A stretch of DNA of 64,000 bases, taken from NCBI GenBank assembly GCA_030062745.1, contig CP099842.1:8749838-8813837 (forward strand), written 5' to 3'. The stretch is from Capitulum mitella. Lineage: Eukaryota; Arthropoda; Thecostraca; Pollicipedomorpha; Pollicipedidae. A model generated the notes under the pieces. That model searched no databases. It saw only the letters and a program-made list of their open reading frames with translations, and was not told where the DNA came from. Shown one piece after another: positions 22,507-34,297 of this stretch. Position numbers and translations under genes: made by a program. Position 1 is the stretch's first letter, and each line of letters starts with the position of its first letter.

Positions 22507-24787
22507 ATGGCTGCACCACGAGAAAAAAGCCGAATTTTGGTTGACCGGTGCTCAGAACTGCCTTCGCGGGGAGAAGTGCTGCAGCAATATTTTCAGTCCC
22601 ACCGTGTGGATAGGCTTACCCAGAGGTAGGTCAAAACACAGATCGTCCGCGAAATGATGAGGGTGTGGAACAAAGCCCGTATTCTCATTGCACCGGAGCG
22701 GAACGTGATAAAGAAGCTCAACAGGAAGCTTGGACAGTACCAAAGGCAAATTCTGGAGGTTGACCCCGGAAATTGACAAGAAGAATGGATTTAGAGACAA
22801 CCTTAACAATCTTTTTGACCTTGCCCTTGTCGGCACCATTAAGATCATCAAAACCAAGAGGATAAAAACATTCTCTAGGCCCAAAGGGAGCCAGGTCGCC
22901 GAGGCGTCGTTGTGGTATTCGATAAGTTCTCTTCTGAGAAGGAGGAGCGAGCTCTTCAACGACAACAGTAGGCCGAAGCTTTAAAAGGCCCGCCGTTAGA
23001 TTAAACAGCAGACCGAGCATGAGGCAACTGCCCAGCTGGAATACTCGCCTACCGATAACACACAATTGACAGATCAGGATGACCTGCAGCCCTTGGCCAT
23101 GCCTTCGAAGCGGCCCTGCAGGAGAGCCAAGAACATCGCCACTCCTGGTCAGGCAGCAGCCCTCGATCGGACCAAGCTCAATGATCGCTCTGCAATTCAC
23201 TTCCTGTCGGCGACGGCTTCGGTCCTCGGCCACGCTTCTTCTGAACTGGCGATCACAGAAGCTCGGGCAGGCGCGCACGTAGATCGCAGGGGAAAGCCAC
23301 TGAGGACGAAATCTAGCATTCTTTCTCCGCGTCACCCAACCTGGTGGTCCACTGGGACGGCAAACTGTTACTGATGATGGAAAGGAAAAGGTGGATCGAC
23401 TCTGTCATTGTAACCGGTCCAAGAAGTGCGCCAAGCTCTTCGGTGTTTGAAGTTTGCAAGTAGAGCCGGAGCAACGCCAGCCGACGTTGTCGCGCTTTGT
23501 CTGGAAGACTGGGAGGTTTTGGACAACGTCGTCGGCATGAGCTTCGAAACCACCTCCAGCAATACGGGACAAGTTGTGGGAGCAAATACGCTTCTTCAGC
23601 AGAAGCTTGAGTGACGGCCTATTCACTTTGCTTGTCGTCATCATATCTTCGAACTGGTGGCAGAGGCGGCTTTCTCCACGCGCTTCGGTCCGTCCTCGGG
23701 ACCGCGATCTCCTTGTTCAAGAGCTTCAAGAAGAGATGGGGGCTCATTGATTGGAACAAGTTTGAACCTATGGTGTATGAAGACCTGGAGCCAGCAGCGG
23801 CCGAGACGTTTTTCTCTTCCAATGATCGTTTCGTCGCCTTCTGCCGTGAGAAGCTCGCCGAAATCCAGCCTAGCAATGATTATCGTTGGTTCTTTGAGGC
23901 CTCGATTATCCCCTTTGGTCAAGAGCCTCCACGGGGAATCAAGTTCCCCAGCCAGGTGCTCTCCAACGTGCCAGATAGATGGTTCCATCGCACCAGACGG
24001 ATGGGGCGCATAATCTGCGGGATCAAGATCTTCTTGCTTTGCCATCAGTTCTCCGCGACTCTCACTGAATTGGGAGCACTCAAGCGCTTCGTCTCTTTCA
24101 TGGTTGTTTTGTACGTCAGTGCATGGTTCTGCTCTTCATCGGCGGTCAGCGCTTCCGTGCACGACCTGGCCGTTCTGCAAAGCCTGATGTGAATGCTGAA
24201 ATTTCGAAGGGGATCTCCAAGGAGTTCCCGATCACCTATTATCTATTATGACATTATAGTCGATGATTTATTATAACAATCACCTATTATGGTGCCCCAG
24301 CGAAGAACTGGCTGGTGTGTCGTTCTTCGACGAGGGCGTGCCGTGTGAGATGAACACGAGGATGATCGCGGCACTCCAGGAACAGGGATCGGAGAGTCCT
24401 CCCAGCGAGCGCAGGTGGATCTCGCAGAAAAGGAGGTTCTCGTCCCAGGAAGATCATCGTCGACTTCATTACCGCAAAGTCGGTGAGCAACCTGAAAGCC
24501 TACGGCATCAACATGGACTTCCTTGCCGCCGATCCCGTTGATTGGAAGACAGCACCTGGCTTCACAGACGCTAAGAAAGTCCTGTGCGGGATCGCGGTAG
24601 TTAGCGATTTCGCCGAACGAGCTGTGGCTCTTATCCAAGTATACAACAAGGTACTGACGAAGGATGAAGGGCAAAAGCAGTACCTGCTGCAAGTCGTCGA
24701 ATAGCATCGTCGCCAGAACCCCGATGCCACGAAGAGGACTGAAGTATCATTCCCACCTAAGCCACACTGCTGCCGACAGGGCCAGTG
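22507..24787 (+). pseudogene. Decayed hAT-like transposase in the 4.0 kb element
   Basis: The plus strand from ATG 22507 to about 24787 carries one gene-length signal broken by many frameshifts and stops. Recognisable blocks in order: VWNKARI (about 22660), a PSKRPCRRAKNIATP-like block (23100), FETTSSNTG (about 23535), ACRHHIFEL just after a stop (about 23628), LFKSFKKRWGLIDWNKFEP in another frame (23720), DRWFHRTRRMGRIICGIKIF (about 23970-24035) and DFAERAVALIQ to QKQYLLQVVE (about 24600-24700). I recall this arrangement from a widespread uncharacterised animal protein family. D/E-x-T-S-S-N followed by C-x-x-H, and a later conserved W, fit the hAT RNase-H-like core. I see no BED finger. Superfamily placement rests mainly on the ends and the 8-bp duplication. 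Confidence 0.75.
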
Positions 24788-25162
24788 ACCTATGACCTGA
24801 GACAGAATGCGAAGTGTCTTTCGATTCAGTGTGTCAAAAGGAGTACTATGATGTGCATTTTATGCATATCGTACGCTGGGTTTAAAAAACTGAAGCACAA
24901 AACACGTTTGGGGGCATTTCAGACACATCTCTCCTTGAGCGAATCTCCCAGGGATCACAAGTCCATGGAGAATGAGTTCTTGCTGGGGATAAATGAAATG
25001 GTGTTCCTTGAATTTAATGGGCTCGAAATGCATAAAAGCCGGCGCGAATTTCATCGAAATAAAACAAAATCCAGCACAAACGACATACAGTCTTCGTGTG
25101 ACAGTGCTTAAAACATATCAGTTAATGACAGAGCGCTGTGGAAGTGTTCATCGTAATTCGCC

Positions 25163-25220
25163 CTTATATATATATATATATTATATATACATATATGTCC
25201 TTTCCTTAGGAATATATATG

Positions 25221-25262
<42 letters not shown>
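25163..25262. repeat. (TA)n microsatellite
   Basis: Two TA tracts separated by 'gtcctttccttagga', near the right end of the hAT-like element. Confidence 0.95.
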
Positions 25263-25264
<2 letters not shown>

Positions 25265-26227
25265 AGTGGACAAAATTCAATAAGAACACAAATGCTCGGG
25301 GGGGGGGTGGTCTCAGCCAGTGCGTCTCGTTTGCAGAATTGCCCCCGCAGTCATTTTTCCTTAAAATAGGCCCTGGGCCAAGGAATGCATTTCAGGCACC
25401 AGGAATGCACGACCTTAGGTGAAAGAAGATAATTTCACAGCCTAGAAGGGTCTTGATGCAATTTTGGACTGCAAAATGGACTTTAGTGCCTATTTTCACC
25501 CCAGAAAGCATCAAAGCCAGGTTTCAGGCTGTTTTTGCCAATTCACCCCAAATGTGACATAATCTGACCTCATGAAGGCTTAGGGACGCTAACCTGACGT
25601 CATAACCCTTCATGTGGGGTCAACATTGTTTGTCGTGTTTTGTGACCTCCTTGGCCCAAGGAATGCGTTTCAGGCACCAAGCCGAAGATGCGGTCCAAAA
25701 CCGTTAGAAACAGGGAAACAGGGCGAAAATTGAGCTGACCTCAGGTGTTTGGCCTTGACTTTGACAGCAAATTCGAGATGGCACGATTCTTAGGAATGTC
25801 CTCGACTACTTTCCTTGAAAGTTTTAGGCCGATCGATTGCAAAACGTGGCTTGCAGACTTCGAAAGAAATCACAGGCTGACATCTTTTGTTATAAAGGTC
25901 AGTGACCTGTGACGACCGGAAGTTGAAAATTCCGTACATGTGCAAAAGATGTGCGGTAATGAAGATTTCGGCGCGTCGCCGGCGGTTTTTTGCCATCACC
26001 AAGTCTTAGGGGAGGGGGCCGTCGTCCATGTCGGAACGCCCCGCCTCCCCGTTGAGAACGGGTTAAGGGATCCTGAGCTTCAGTTACCTCCGAGTGACAC
26101 ATTGCAGACAATCTTTCGTCATGTCTCTTTTTCAGGTGCTTCGTTACGACGGAAATGCTGTTGGCATTCAACCAAATATTCCTTCCGCTTTCATGACCAA
26201 TCTCAGAGGCGATGCATAAAATCATTT

Positions 26228-26233
26228 TTTATT
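26228..26233 (-). terminator. Polyadenylation signal of NAP1
   Basis: Minus-strand AATAAA about 100 bases after the NAP1 stop codon (26333-26335), the expected distance for a short 3' UTR. Confidence 0.65.
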
Positions 26234-26332
26234 CATAGCTGACTGGTAGCAGTAGCTCATATCATGCGGGTGAGTTGACAGAAAATACACGGGCACGAAG
26301 TTCGGTTTGACATTTGCCCGAAACTCGACGGC

Positions 26333-28860
26333 CTACTGCTGCTTGCACTCCTGAGGATCTCCCCTGCCCTTGCCGCCCTTGGGCGTTTTCGTCTTCTTCG
26401 GTTCGTCGGGGTCCTCCTCGTCCATGTCTTCATCGCCTGCAACAGTGAGAGTGCTAGAGGCGCCGGCGCCGGCCGGCCGCCGGCGGACTCTCGCCGCAGG
26501 CCGTCAGTCCGCTGCTGCAGACCGCTCCCGGTCCCCGACCCCGCGGTCGCACCCCGGAGCTGCCGCGCGGTGTTCGACGGCTCGCTGATGCCGCGCGCGG
26601 GGCCAGTCACGGCACGGGGCACGCCTATCGTCGGCGGCCCACAGGAAGGAAGGCGGCCGGTCCGACCGGCCCGTCTCAGACAACCGCCTTCGGCTGCCGC
26701 GTAAAACGCCGGCAACTCGACGCCTCTGTATTGCAGCGAAAAACCAGCAAGACCAGCAGAACAGGTAACAGAACGAACGCCCCCCAGACCCGCGCGGCGA
26801 GCGCGAGCGACGCGCACGCGCCTCACTCCTGCTCGTCCGACTCACTGTCTTCTTCCTCTTCCTCCTCTTCGTCCTCGTCGTAGTCGTCCTCGAGCGCCTC
26901 GCCGGTGAAGTAGAGCACGGCGCGCGGCACGATCCGCTCGCGGATGTAGTGGCCGATCTCGAAGTCAGCCGACAGCAGGTTCTGCACGTCCTCGTCCACA
27001 TCCGCCTCCGGGTCGTCAGGCACTACCGGCGGCGCGGGACGCACGTCACCGCAACACCGTCCAAGGACTGGAGAGGTATGCACGCGGAAGAGGCCTGAGG
27101 TGTTCTTAGACACGTATTCGTACCCAATGGTCCTCGTGAAGCTGGTGATAAACATTAAGGTAAACCACAAGCGGAAAAGGCAATGGCGTTGTATCAAACA
27201 GCCGAAAGCTGGCACATTAAAAAAAACACTGTTCAATGTCCTAATAGAAAAGAAAGCTATCGTTAGAGAGCTACAAACTGACAGCAGGGTTTCATGACCC
27301 TGCACAGCACAGTCATGACAAACGAGCAAATCAACTGCATAATGATACTGCACCTGGGTTAGTGGGTTTCCAGTTCTGCACGCCACGACGTACCGGCAGG
27401 AGGGTTGAAGAAGTTGAAGAACGAGTCAGTCTTCACTGTCTTGGTGATGGTCCGAGTGCTACCGCGCGCCTTGTGCTTCTGCTTTTTCTTGATCGTCTTC
27501 TCTGTGATGTTTTTCCCCGGCTTCCAGTCTATCGAGCAGCCCTGAACGCGAAACGCTGTTAATCAGATCAAACGCTACGAACTAAGACCAAAAACCAGCC
27601 AATGAAGCAGCATGCATCACAACGGAAACATACAGATAACGAAAAGCACACACAGCATACGCCTCCGCACTCCAGATACATGAAAACCGCGCAAAAGTCG
27701 TGGATCACGGAAAACCAGACCAAATCACACCCTCAAAGCACTAGTTTTGAGTTGATGTAATCCGTAAGTTACGCTCTGCTACCAAATAATGTGATATCGG
27801 TGTCGCCTGTGACAAGCAGGTGCCTAAGTCTGTCACAGAGAAACGTGCCTCAAACAGCTGCCCAACAGCTCCCCTGGATCCGGCACATTCTTCAGGGAAA
27901 CTACAACACTTCAACTTAACAGCGCACCTCAGCGCTGTCCTAGTCAGCAGTCTTCGCACGTACCTTGGCCTTGATGATTTCGGGGCCTTCGAAGCTAAAT
28001 GGGTCCTTCTCGTCTGGCTCGCACTTCATAGTGTATTCCTTCGTCAACACGGTATTCGTGAAATATTCATTGGGAGAGAAGTGGAATTCCAGCGTGAAGC
28101 CCTGCAAAGGACCTCAGTTGCATATACCCCGTGTATATTCGTGTATCGCCACGTCCTTGTTCAGTGCACCGTTTCTTGTTGTTGTCACCTTGTTCAACAC
28201 CGGTAAACAGAATCATTGGCTTGGACTAGAGCGCAGCTCGGGCAAAAACGCATGACAGGAGTTCTGAGACCAAAAACTGGGCTGTTTTCTTTCGGAGAAC
28301 AGTTTTCATTCTATCACACCAGACAGGATATTCACCATTGTTGTAATTAAAGCATTTCAAAAGCATAACACATGAGCGACAATCCGACTCGGGCAGTCGG
28401 GCGCCTCACCTCCGGGTCCTTCTCTCTGAAGTCCACCTTGATGTCGGTGAGGTGTTTCAGGATAGGCTCGTCGTGCTCCTGGATCATCTCGGCCAGCAGG
28501 TCCACGTTTTTGCAGACCGTCAGCCAGAACTCGGGAATGCCCTGCGGCGAGAACAACTTCAGCACCAGGCCGAACACCGCCGCCGGAAGCAGCTGATGTG
28601 AACTGCATGACACATGATTACTTGCATTCCTTCTTGGAAGAAAGGGAAGACGAAGAAACCGAACACATAACGGGTTGACTTTGACTATGCCGTCTGGGGA
28701 TTCTCACCCATTTCATAGGTTAGTATGACCGAGACATTGGTCCTTCAATAGTAATGTGCCGTCAACCCCGCCACTACATAACTTCAAAATACATTCCATA
28801 TGTTCAACTGTCTGTGATCTACATAACAACATATTCTTTGCATTATACTACATTTGCATG

Positions 28861-28907
<47 letters not shown>

Positions 28908-28927
28908 TAGATATATTTAATATATGA

Positions 28928-28978
<51 letters not shown>

Positions 28979-31900
28979 TTCATTATACCTGTACGCGCCC
29001 ACAATATTTACAACTGAAACAACTACGCGTTAACATTAATTTCACAAGTACAATAATATTATGAAAATTAACCGAAAAAGGAAACAGTTCCTCCGGTCTT
29101 ATGCACTTCAATCCACGAAGAGATAAAACTGCACATGTGACGGCTTCATCTTTATGTTAACACGAGAACTTTCTCATAGCCATAAACATATCCCGCATCT
29201 TCCTAATCCACGCACATAATCGAACTAACACTCGACAGCCCACGCTCCGAACCCGACATCGTGCCGAAACCAGAAGCGCGCTCGCCGCCACCGCCGCCCA
29301 GCAGTCCCCTCTGCCCCAGGACCGGCCGGCAGTCCCCTCTGTTCCCGGGCCCGCCGCCGGCTCCCCTCTGCCCCGGCAGTCCCCTCTGTTCCCGGGCCCG
29401 CTGCCGGCTCCCATCTGCCCCAGCACCGGCCGGCGGTCCCCTCTGTTCCCGGGCCGGCCGCCGGCTCCCCTCTGCCTCGAGCCGGCCGCCGGCCGAGCCT
29501 GGCAGCGAGCGGGCGGCGCCCGGTCTGGCCGGGCCGGCCCCGGACGGCGTACGCCGCCGTCACGTGACGTCACCACCCGCGCCGCGTTTGGCTGCGGACG
29601 CGCGCGTCAGCGGCCGCGATCGGAGACGACTCCGCTCTGCGAGGTGGTGCAGCGAATGCTACCGAATTTAGGACCACTGCAGGACCTTTCATCGCCAACC
29701 CTCTCACGTCTCATCAAGATCAATCAAAAAGCTCAACGTGCACCAGAAACATCTCTGGCATCTTCCGGGCCGGTTACCGACATGCCATGCCCAGCGTCAC
29801 GAGACAACCACGACTGTCCAGAGATCACCAGCTCACCCCTGGCCCCGCCACCGGGCCGTGCCGTCCGGTCCCAGGCGCGGCCGGCCCGCCACGTGGCGGC
29901 CATGCGGTAACGGCCCATCGACCGCAGCCAGCCCGGTGTGGGAGGTGATTCACGCCCCGCCCGGCCCGCCCCATCTGAACAGGCCAGCCCGAGCCGGACC
30001 AGTCCCTCCCACGCTCCGGGTGAGCCGTGGATCCGGTCCCTCCCCCTGGCCGGGGCTGCACCGTCTGACGGACCTCCGACAGGCCGGCGACCTGTGACGC
30101 ATCCACGACAGCGGACCCACACGGAGACCCTCAGGAGCTCCGCAGCCTCGTAATGCCCAGACTAGAAAAAATGGTCGGCTCTTCCTCACGCTCGTGCATT
30201 CTATATAATGATTTGTGTTAAATGTACCAGAGAGTTAACATACATCAAACTGCCTCCAGATAAAATATGTATACATTTAGAAGGCAAAGGTATGTGTCCC
30301 TTAATCTGCGGATGTTTCACTTAAAGTAAAGACTGTATGTCCAACATCAATGGCAGAAATATGACGTACTGGTTGAACACGGGCCGACGGGCGATACATT
30401 TTACTTATTTCCCGACCAAACGTGGAGGAATGCCTCGACTCGTTAGGCGGACAATGAACTGTTCTGCGGAAATGGCCCCATTTCCTCCTGCGAACTACAT
30501 GACGTCCTGATCGGTTTATTCCCAGAAATTACGGATTCCGAACGCCAGCAAAGACAGCAACGACCTTCGGTGACGACACCACAGGCACCGGCCGCTGAAA
30601 CGCGCCGCGAACCACCCACTGCGCTGCGTCCGGCCCCGACAAACCGTGGCGTTTCGCCGCGTTCCCTCGCACTGCCTGTCCCGGCCACGGACACTGACCT
30701 TCGTGTTCTCGTCCATGTTGGCGGGCGGCTTCACCTCTTCGTCGATCTGGGCCTTGTCCTTCATCTCCTCGCTGATGTCGTCGTCCAGGGTGAATTCACA
30801 CTCGGCGTCTGTTGGTTCGTACTCGCCAGAGAGCACCTTGGACCGCTGGTGGCAAACGGTGTCCACACGTCACGGTGGAAAACCAAATCGGAGACACGTC
30901 GGCGAACACCATCAGGTCATGGCAGGCAGGCTGTATTTGATGATCAGCTGGACGGTCTAAATATCTATCCATGGATATCTAACAAAAACACCCATTGCAC
31001 GGTCCCAACACATGGACAAGCCAAACACGCTGATAACAATACTGTGCTGGTACAGGCTAGAATTGAATTTTTCATGCTTCAAACAACATGCACCTCAACT
31101 GACTAACCCAGTTAAGTATCATGTGTATCTGAGTCTCTTATTATCCATCAACTGCGACTGGCACATAGCCAAATCACACACTGAAGTATGAAACAGTGGT
31201 CCAAACCATATGATTATAATCATACAACACATACCTGCTCGTACAATGGTGTGTACAACTTGTGGTACTTGTACTCCAGGGCATTGACTTCACGATAAAA
31301 CTCGGCCTCGATATGTGTGGCTTTGAGTTGAAGGTTCTTCAGTGCCTTGATGCGCCGTTTAACAACCTTGGGAAGGCTCTGCAAGGGAAAGCAACGTCTT
31401 AGTTCGTTTTTGCTGCCCTTCTTTTAATAAATAAACTTGATCCTACACCTGCAATTAATGCAATGGCATGAAGGCCCTGTTCGAAGGGCCTGCTTGCGTG
31501 ATTGCGCAAGCCGTGTGCTTGCAGCCACACACAAGTGCTGTTCGGGGAGGGCCGCAAGCACTCGCAAGCACATAGAATTTACAACACGATGTTTTACTTT
31601 ACATACTAAGTTTACAGTGCGAATGTACAACATTTTACATCACATCAAGTATTTCACATGTGCAAATGATAACAACCCACGACTCTCACCGTTATGCCGT
31701 CTGGCCTGTGTGGCTTGCGGCGGGTTTACCTGTTTCAGCGCAAGCAGCCGCAAGCAAAAGGCTTTGAGCTTGCGCGCCATCTCTCGTCTCAGCATTTGAA
31801 TTTCATTGGTGGATCTCTGGCTACGGGGTTGCGCAAGCAGTCGCAAGCAGGACCTCGAACAGGGCCCAAGAGATCTGCTATGCAAGACTTTTTTATCCAG

Positions 31901-32651
31901 ACTCAACAAGTGGTGCCTAATGCTTAATAATGGAAAAAATTGTCTCAGGTTCAGAATCAAAAGGTGCATAAAGACCATTTTTGTAGTCAAGCTCACATGA
32001 CAGGCAACCCATGGTTGCAGCAAACCTTCAATTGTGGGTCATATTACTCCTGATTCCTGAGTATTCAATAAACATTTTGCCCGACCCACAACAATGGCAC
32101 TGATCAGACCTTTCAGAATAACACTGCAAACCCTATGACATCTTTTCAAAAAGTTATGATTTTTCCTCAGGGGCTTTTCATGAATTACATCATGCAGCTT
32201 ACCTGATCTTTACCCCTCCCCAGAACACTTCTTCAGTGTACAGTGGCTATGTCTTATCCACTGGTGTAATACCAGCCATGACCCACATCTCCCTGCCTAT
32301 TTTGGAACTTGTGCAAGACTCCTGATCAAACAAGTTTTTTTGGGTGCCCAACAAAACTTATGTTTCAAACCATACAACAGCAGATCTATGGACAATGAAA
32401 CAGCCCCTACAACGAAAAATTAACCAATGAACTAATCCACACCAAAAGCTTTGAGTCCCTAGAACCAAAAATATCCCAATGCTCACCTCAATGTAGCCGG
32501 ATGGTGACCCCACCATGCCATCCAGCCTCCCTTGTAAGGCAGCCAGCACCTTAGGGTTTCGCATGAGCTGGGCTGCAGTATCTCCACCCTCATGGGTGTC
32601 CTCCTCCTCCTCCTCTTCCATGGCATCCTCTGGCTTCGGGTCCTGGGACAT
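26333..32651 (-). CDS. Nap1: Nucleosome assembly protein 1, histone H2A-H2B chaperone (8 coding exons, 384 aa)
   Basis: Coding exons: 32651-32487, 31378-31235, 30845-30699, 28541-28410, 28101-27964, 27541-27394, 27022-26846, 26436-26333 (1155 bp, all GT-AG, phases 0,0,0,0,0,1,1). The order of blocks is that of NAP1: acidic start (EEEEEED), LMRNPKVLAALQGRLDG (aa 29-45), SLPKVVKRRIKALKNLQ (long dimerisation helix, from aa 56), YEPTDAECEF, GIPEFWLTVCKNVDLL (153-168), ILKHLTDIKVDF, LEFHFSPNEYF (200-210), the basic KKKQKHK nuclear-localisation-type stretch (260-266), DSFFNFFNPP, ADFEIGHYIRERIVPRA (310-326), then a long acidic tail and terminal CKQQ. The length is close to animal NAP1L1/L4. NAP1 chaperones H2A-H2B between cytoplasm and nucleus and helps assemble and remodel nucleosomes. 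CKQQ is a CaaX-like box; NAP1 proteins ending this way are known to be farnesylated. It is transcribed away from Graf. Confidence 0.96.
26443..26822. other. Last NAP1 intron, GC-rich
   Basis: A GC-rich intron of about 0.4 kb (26437-26845 in all) with many CCGGC words. The ORFs across it are shadows of base composition. Confidence 0.6.
26823..27022 (-). CDS. Nap1: NAP1 penultimate exon with an alternative read-through end
   Basis: The frame entering at 27022 can end in two ways. Using the strong donor GTGAGT at 26845-26840, the exon stops at 26846 and joins 26436, adding 34 residues that end in CKQQ. If the intron is kept, translation continues only through ESDEQE to a TGA at 26823-26825, giving a shorter acidic tail with no CaaX box. 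The fully spliced form is the family-typical one. The retained form is inferred from the reading frame only. Confidence 0.6.
28862..28975. repeat. (TA)n microsatellite in a NAP1 intron
   Basis: TA tracts at 28862-28905 and 28931-28975, separated by 'cttagatatatttaatatatgaatg'. Confidence 0.95.
29285..29505. repeat. GC-rich minisatellite in a NAP1 intron
   Basis: Repeats of 'TCCCCTCTGttcccgggcccgccgccgg' and 'TCCCCTCTGccccgg' alternate as units of about 28-31 bp and 16 bp, for about seven units. The surrounding 29.2-30.1 kb is GC-rich intron without a credible exon. Confidence 0.8.
31473..31866. mobile_element. MITE of 394 bp with about 40-bp inverted ends, Tourist/Harbinger-like
   Basis: The left end GGCCCTGTTCGAAGGGCCTGCTTGCG and the right end read on the minus strand GGCCCTGTTCGAGGTCCTGCTTGCG are nearly identical, and the similarity continues into 'TGCGCAAGC' runs. 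The inside is full of GCAAGC/GCTTGC words and has no gene. Ends starting GGCCCTGTT resemble PIF/Harbinger (Tourist) elements. The target duplication is not clear (flanks 'atgaa' and 'caaga'). It sits in the first intron between NAP1 coding exons. Confidence 0.75.
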
Positions 32652-32680
32652 AATGTTTGGTTCGCTGGCTGGATGGGACA
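32487..32680 (-). other. Nap1: NAP1 exon carrying the start codon and 29 bases of 5' UTR
   Basis: A pyrimidine-rich acceptor ending TTTATGTTTCAG precedes 32680. Translation is taken to start at 32649-32651. The frame is open further upstream but has no other conserved residues, and the ATG followed by an acidic stretch fits NAP1. Confidence 0.75.
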
Positions 32681-34297
32681 CTGAAACATAAAAATGGAAA
32701 GAATTGTTAAAGATATCATTATCCTGCCCTGAGCATGACCAGCTGCATGATGCAAATTGCAAATGATGATGCACACTGAAGTATAAATGGAGACACCTTT
32801 CTAAGAGCATGGGACAACCACTGGCTGGCAATTCTGAAGTTATTCAAGTTCCAACCACAAGACTTTTCAGAGGTGGGAGATTACAAATATATCGGAATAA
32901 CTCACATGTACATGAGCCGTAATGATCCTCGCCACAATCCATTTGTAATGTCTAACAGCCAAGAGAGTGATCTCACTCTTGGTAAAACTGGCATTTCTTA
33001 TTCCCAAAAGGAAGAGCAAATCATGTACCTCCAATAAACAGATACCAAACATCAGAATATGATTAAATAAACACATATATAAAGCAACATAAAACAGTAA
33101 TACTGAACCACATACAAGGTAAGGTTGAAAGGTACACAATACCAATCATCTACAGAAAACAAATCCCTTTTTCAAACACTCAAACATTTTACATAACAGT
33201 CTCAGTCTCTGGCCACAAGAAATGTTCTTACCTGTTCAGTGTCATTACACAGCTTGCCACATTTGATCAATATCATCTTTTAGCTTCCTGAGCAAATAAC
33301 TTATTATCAATAAAATAAACATGCCAGCACATTGCTGTGAGGTGCAATTTATATAACACACTGGGTTTTTAAACTACAGGCTACAACTTGGCCAACTCTG
33401 TTTAAAATGTGCCATGATGGAACATTTTCTTTACATACAAAGGGGATTTTGTTTTCCCTTCTATACAAATGTACATGGAATTTTTGAGGTGGCATCATAT
33501 TTGACTACAAGTTAACCCAACAAATTTCTATGGCCAAATCTTAACTAGATAACACTTGCTATACAGATCCTGACCTTACCACCCAGGTGGAACAAAATGT
33601 CTTGATGCCCTAGGCAATAAAATGGATGGTAGTTAGCAATGTATGTGCATCAGAATTGACAACATAACTGTAATGTGGTTTGGGCCATGCTTTCTGTTTC
33701 TGGCTGATGGAAAAAAAGAAAACTTTGGGACCATGTGCAACAAGCTGGCAGCAGACGTTTCTGTGCATATAGTTAGCTGAACTGTTGTCAGTTTGTTCCC
33801 AGAGTCTCAAGTTTTTAGGTTTTGCATCACTTTATGCCTGTTATGTTGCCTGTTGTTCCAATGTCATTATGGATTTTGACATCTCTGCCTAATACATTCC
33901 AATCCATAGCAAATGGGTTACATGATGCTGGTGTTGGTTCCTTGTGGATTGCACATCTTGGTGATTTTCTTTCTCAAGCATGAGCAAAGCTTTGTACCAA
34001 CACAAAAAGATCACCTTAACAATCTTTCTTAACTTTCATGTTATGACAAATGGACAAATACAGGAATGCAGAAACTGTTATGTGAACATTGAATATTAAA
34101 CAAACTAAAGACAAAATGTTTCATGCCAGTATAAATCAAAACTGCACTGCACATATCACAAACACTGTCAGGAAACTTAAGCATTCCTAATCTAACCCCA
34201 CCTAACCTGTGATCACTATGTCTATGGTAGACTGGTTGCTATATACACTAACACAATAATTATCATATCCTGAAATGTTATCATTACTCCCTATAAA

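Larger units (their letters stand above)
21331..25383 (+). mobile_element. hAT-like DNA transposon with perfect TIRs and 8-bp target duplication
   Basis: The element proper is 21339-25375 (4037 bp). Its ends are a perfect 15-bp inverted repeat, CAGGGCCTATTTTAA at 21339-21353 and the complement at 25361-25375. It is flanked on both sides by the direct repeat GGCCAAGG (21331-21338, 25376-25383). In other R1 copies the target is uninterrupted ('ttggcccaaggaatgc'). An 8-bp duplication and CAGGG ends are hallmarks of the hAT superfamily. Inside are a decayed transposase-like gene (22507-24787), a C-run region near the left end, an AT microsatellite (25163-25262) and a G-run near the right end. Confidence 0.88.
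20279..26066. mobile_element. R1 family element with TTAA ends, interrupted by a hAT-like transposon (copy B)
   Basis: TTAA at 20279-20282 and 26063-26066 bounds R1 sequence. The ends read TTAACCCG inward on both sides (left CCCGGAACTAACCGG, right CCCGTTCTCAACGGG on the minus strand), a pattern like piggyBac. Without the 4.04 kb insertion at 21339-25375 the element is about 1.74 kb. The right half repeats a block already present on the left ('gcaattttggact' at about 21152 and 25460), so this copy is internally rearranged. No ORF of its own is visible. Confidence 0.6.

Noticed and set aside
22552-24707. Long minus-strand ORFs of up to 205 codons
   Set aside because: They are antisense shadows of the decayed plus-strand transposase, whose motifs are on the plus strand.
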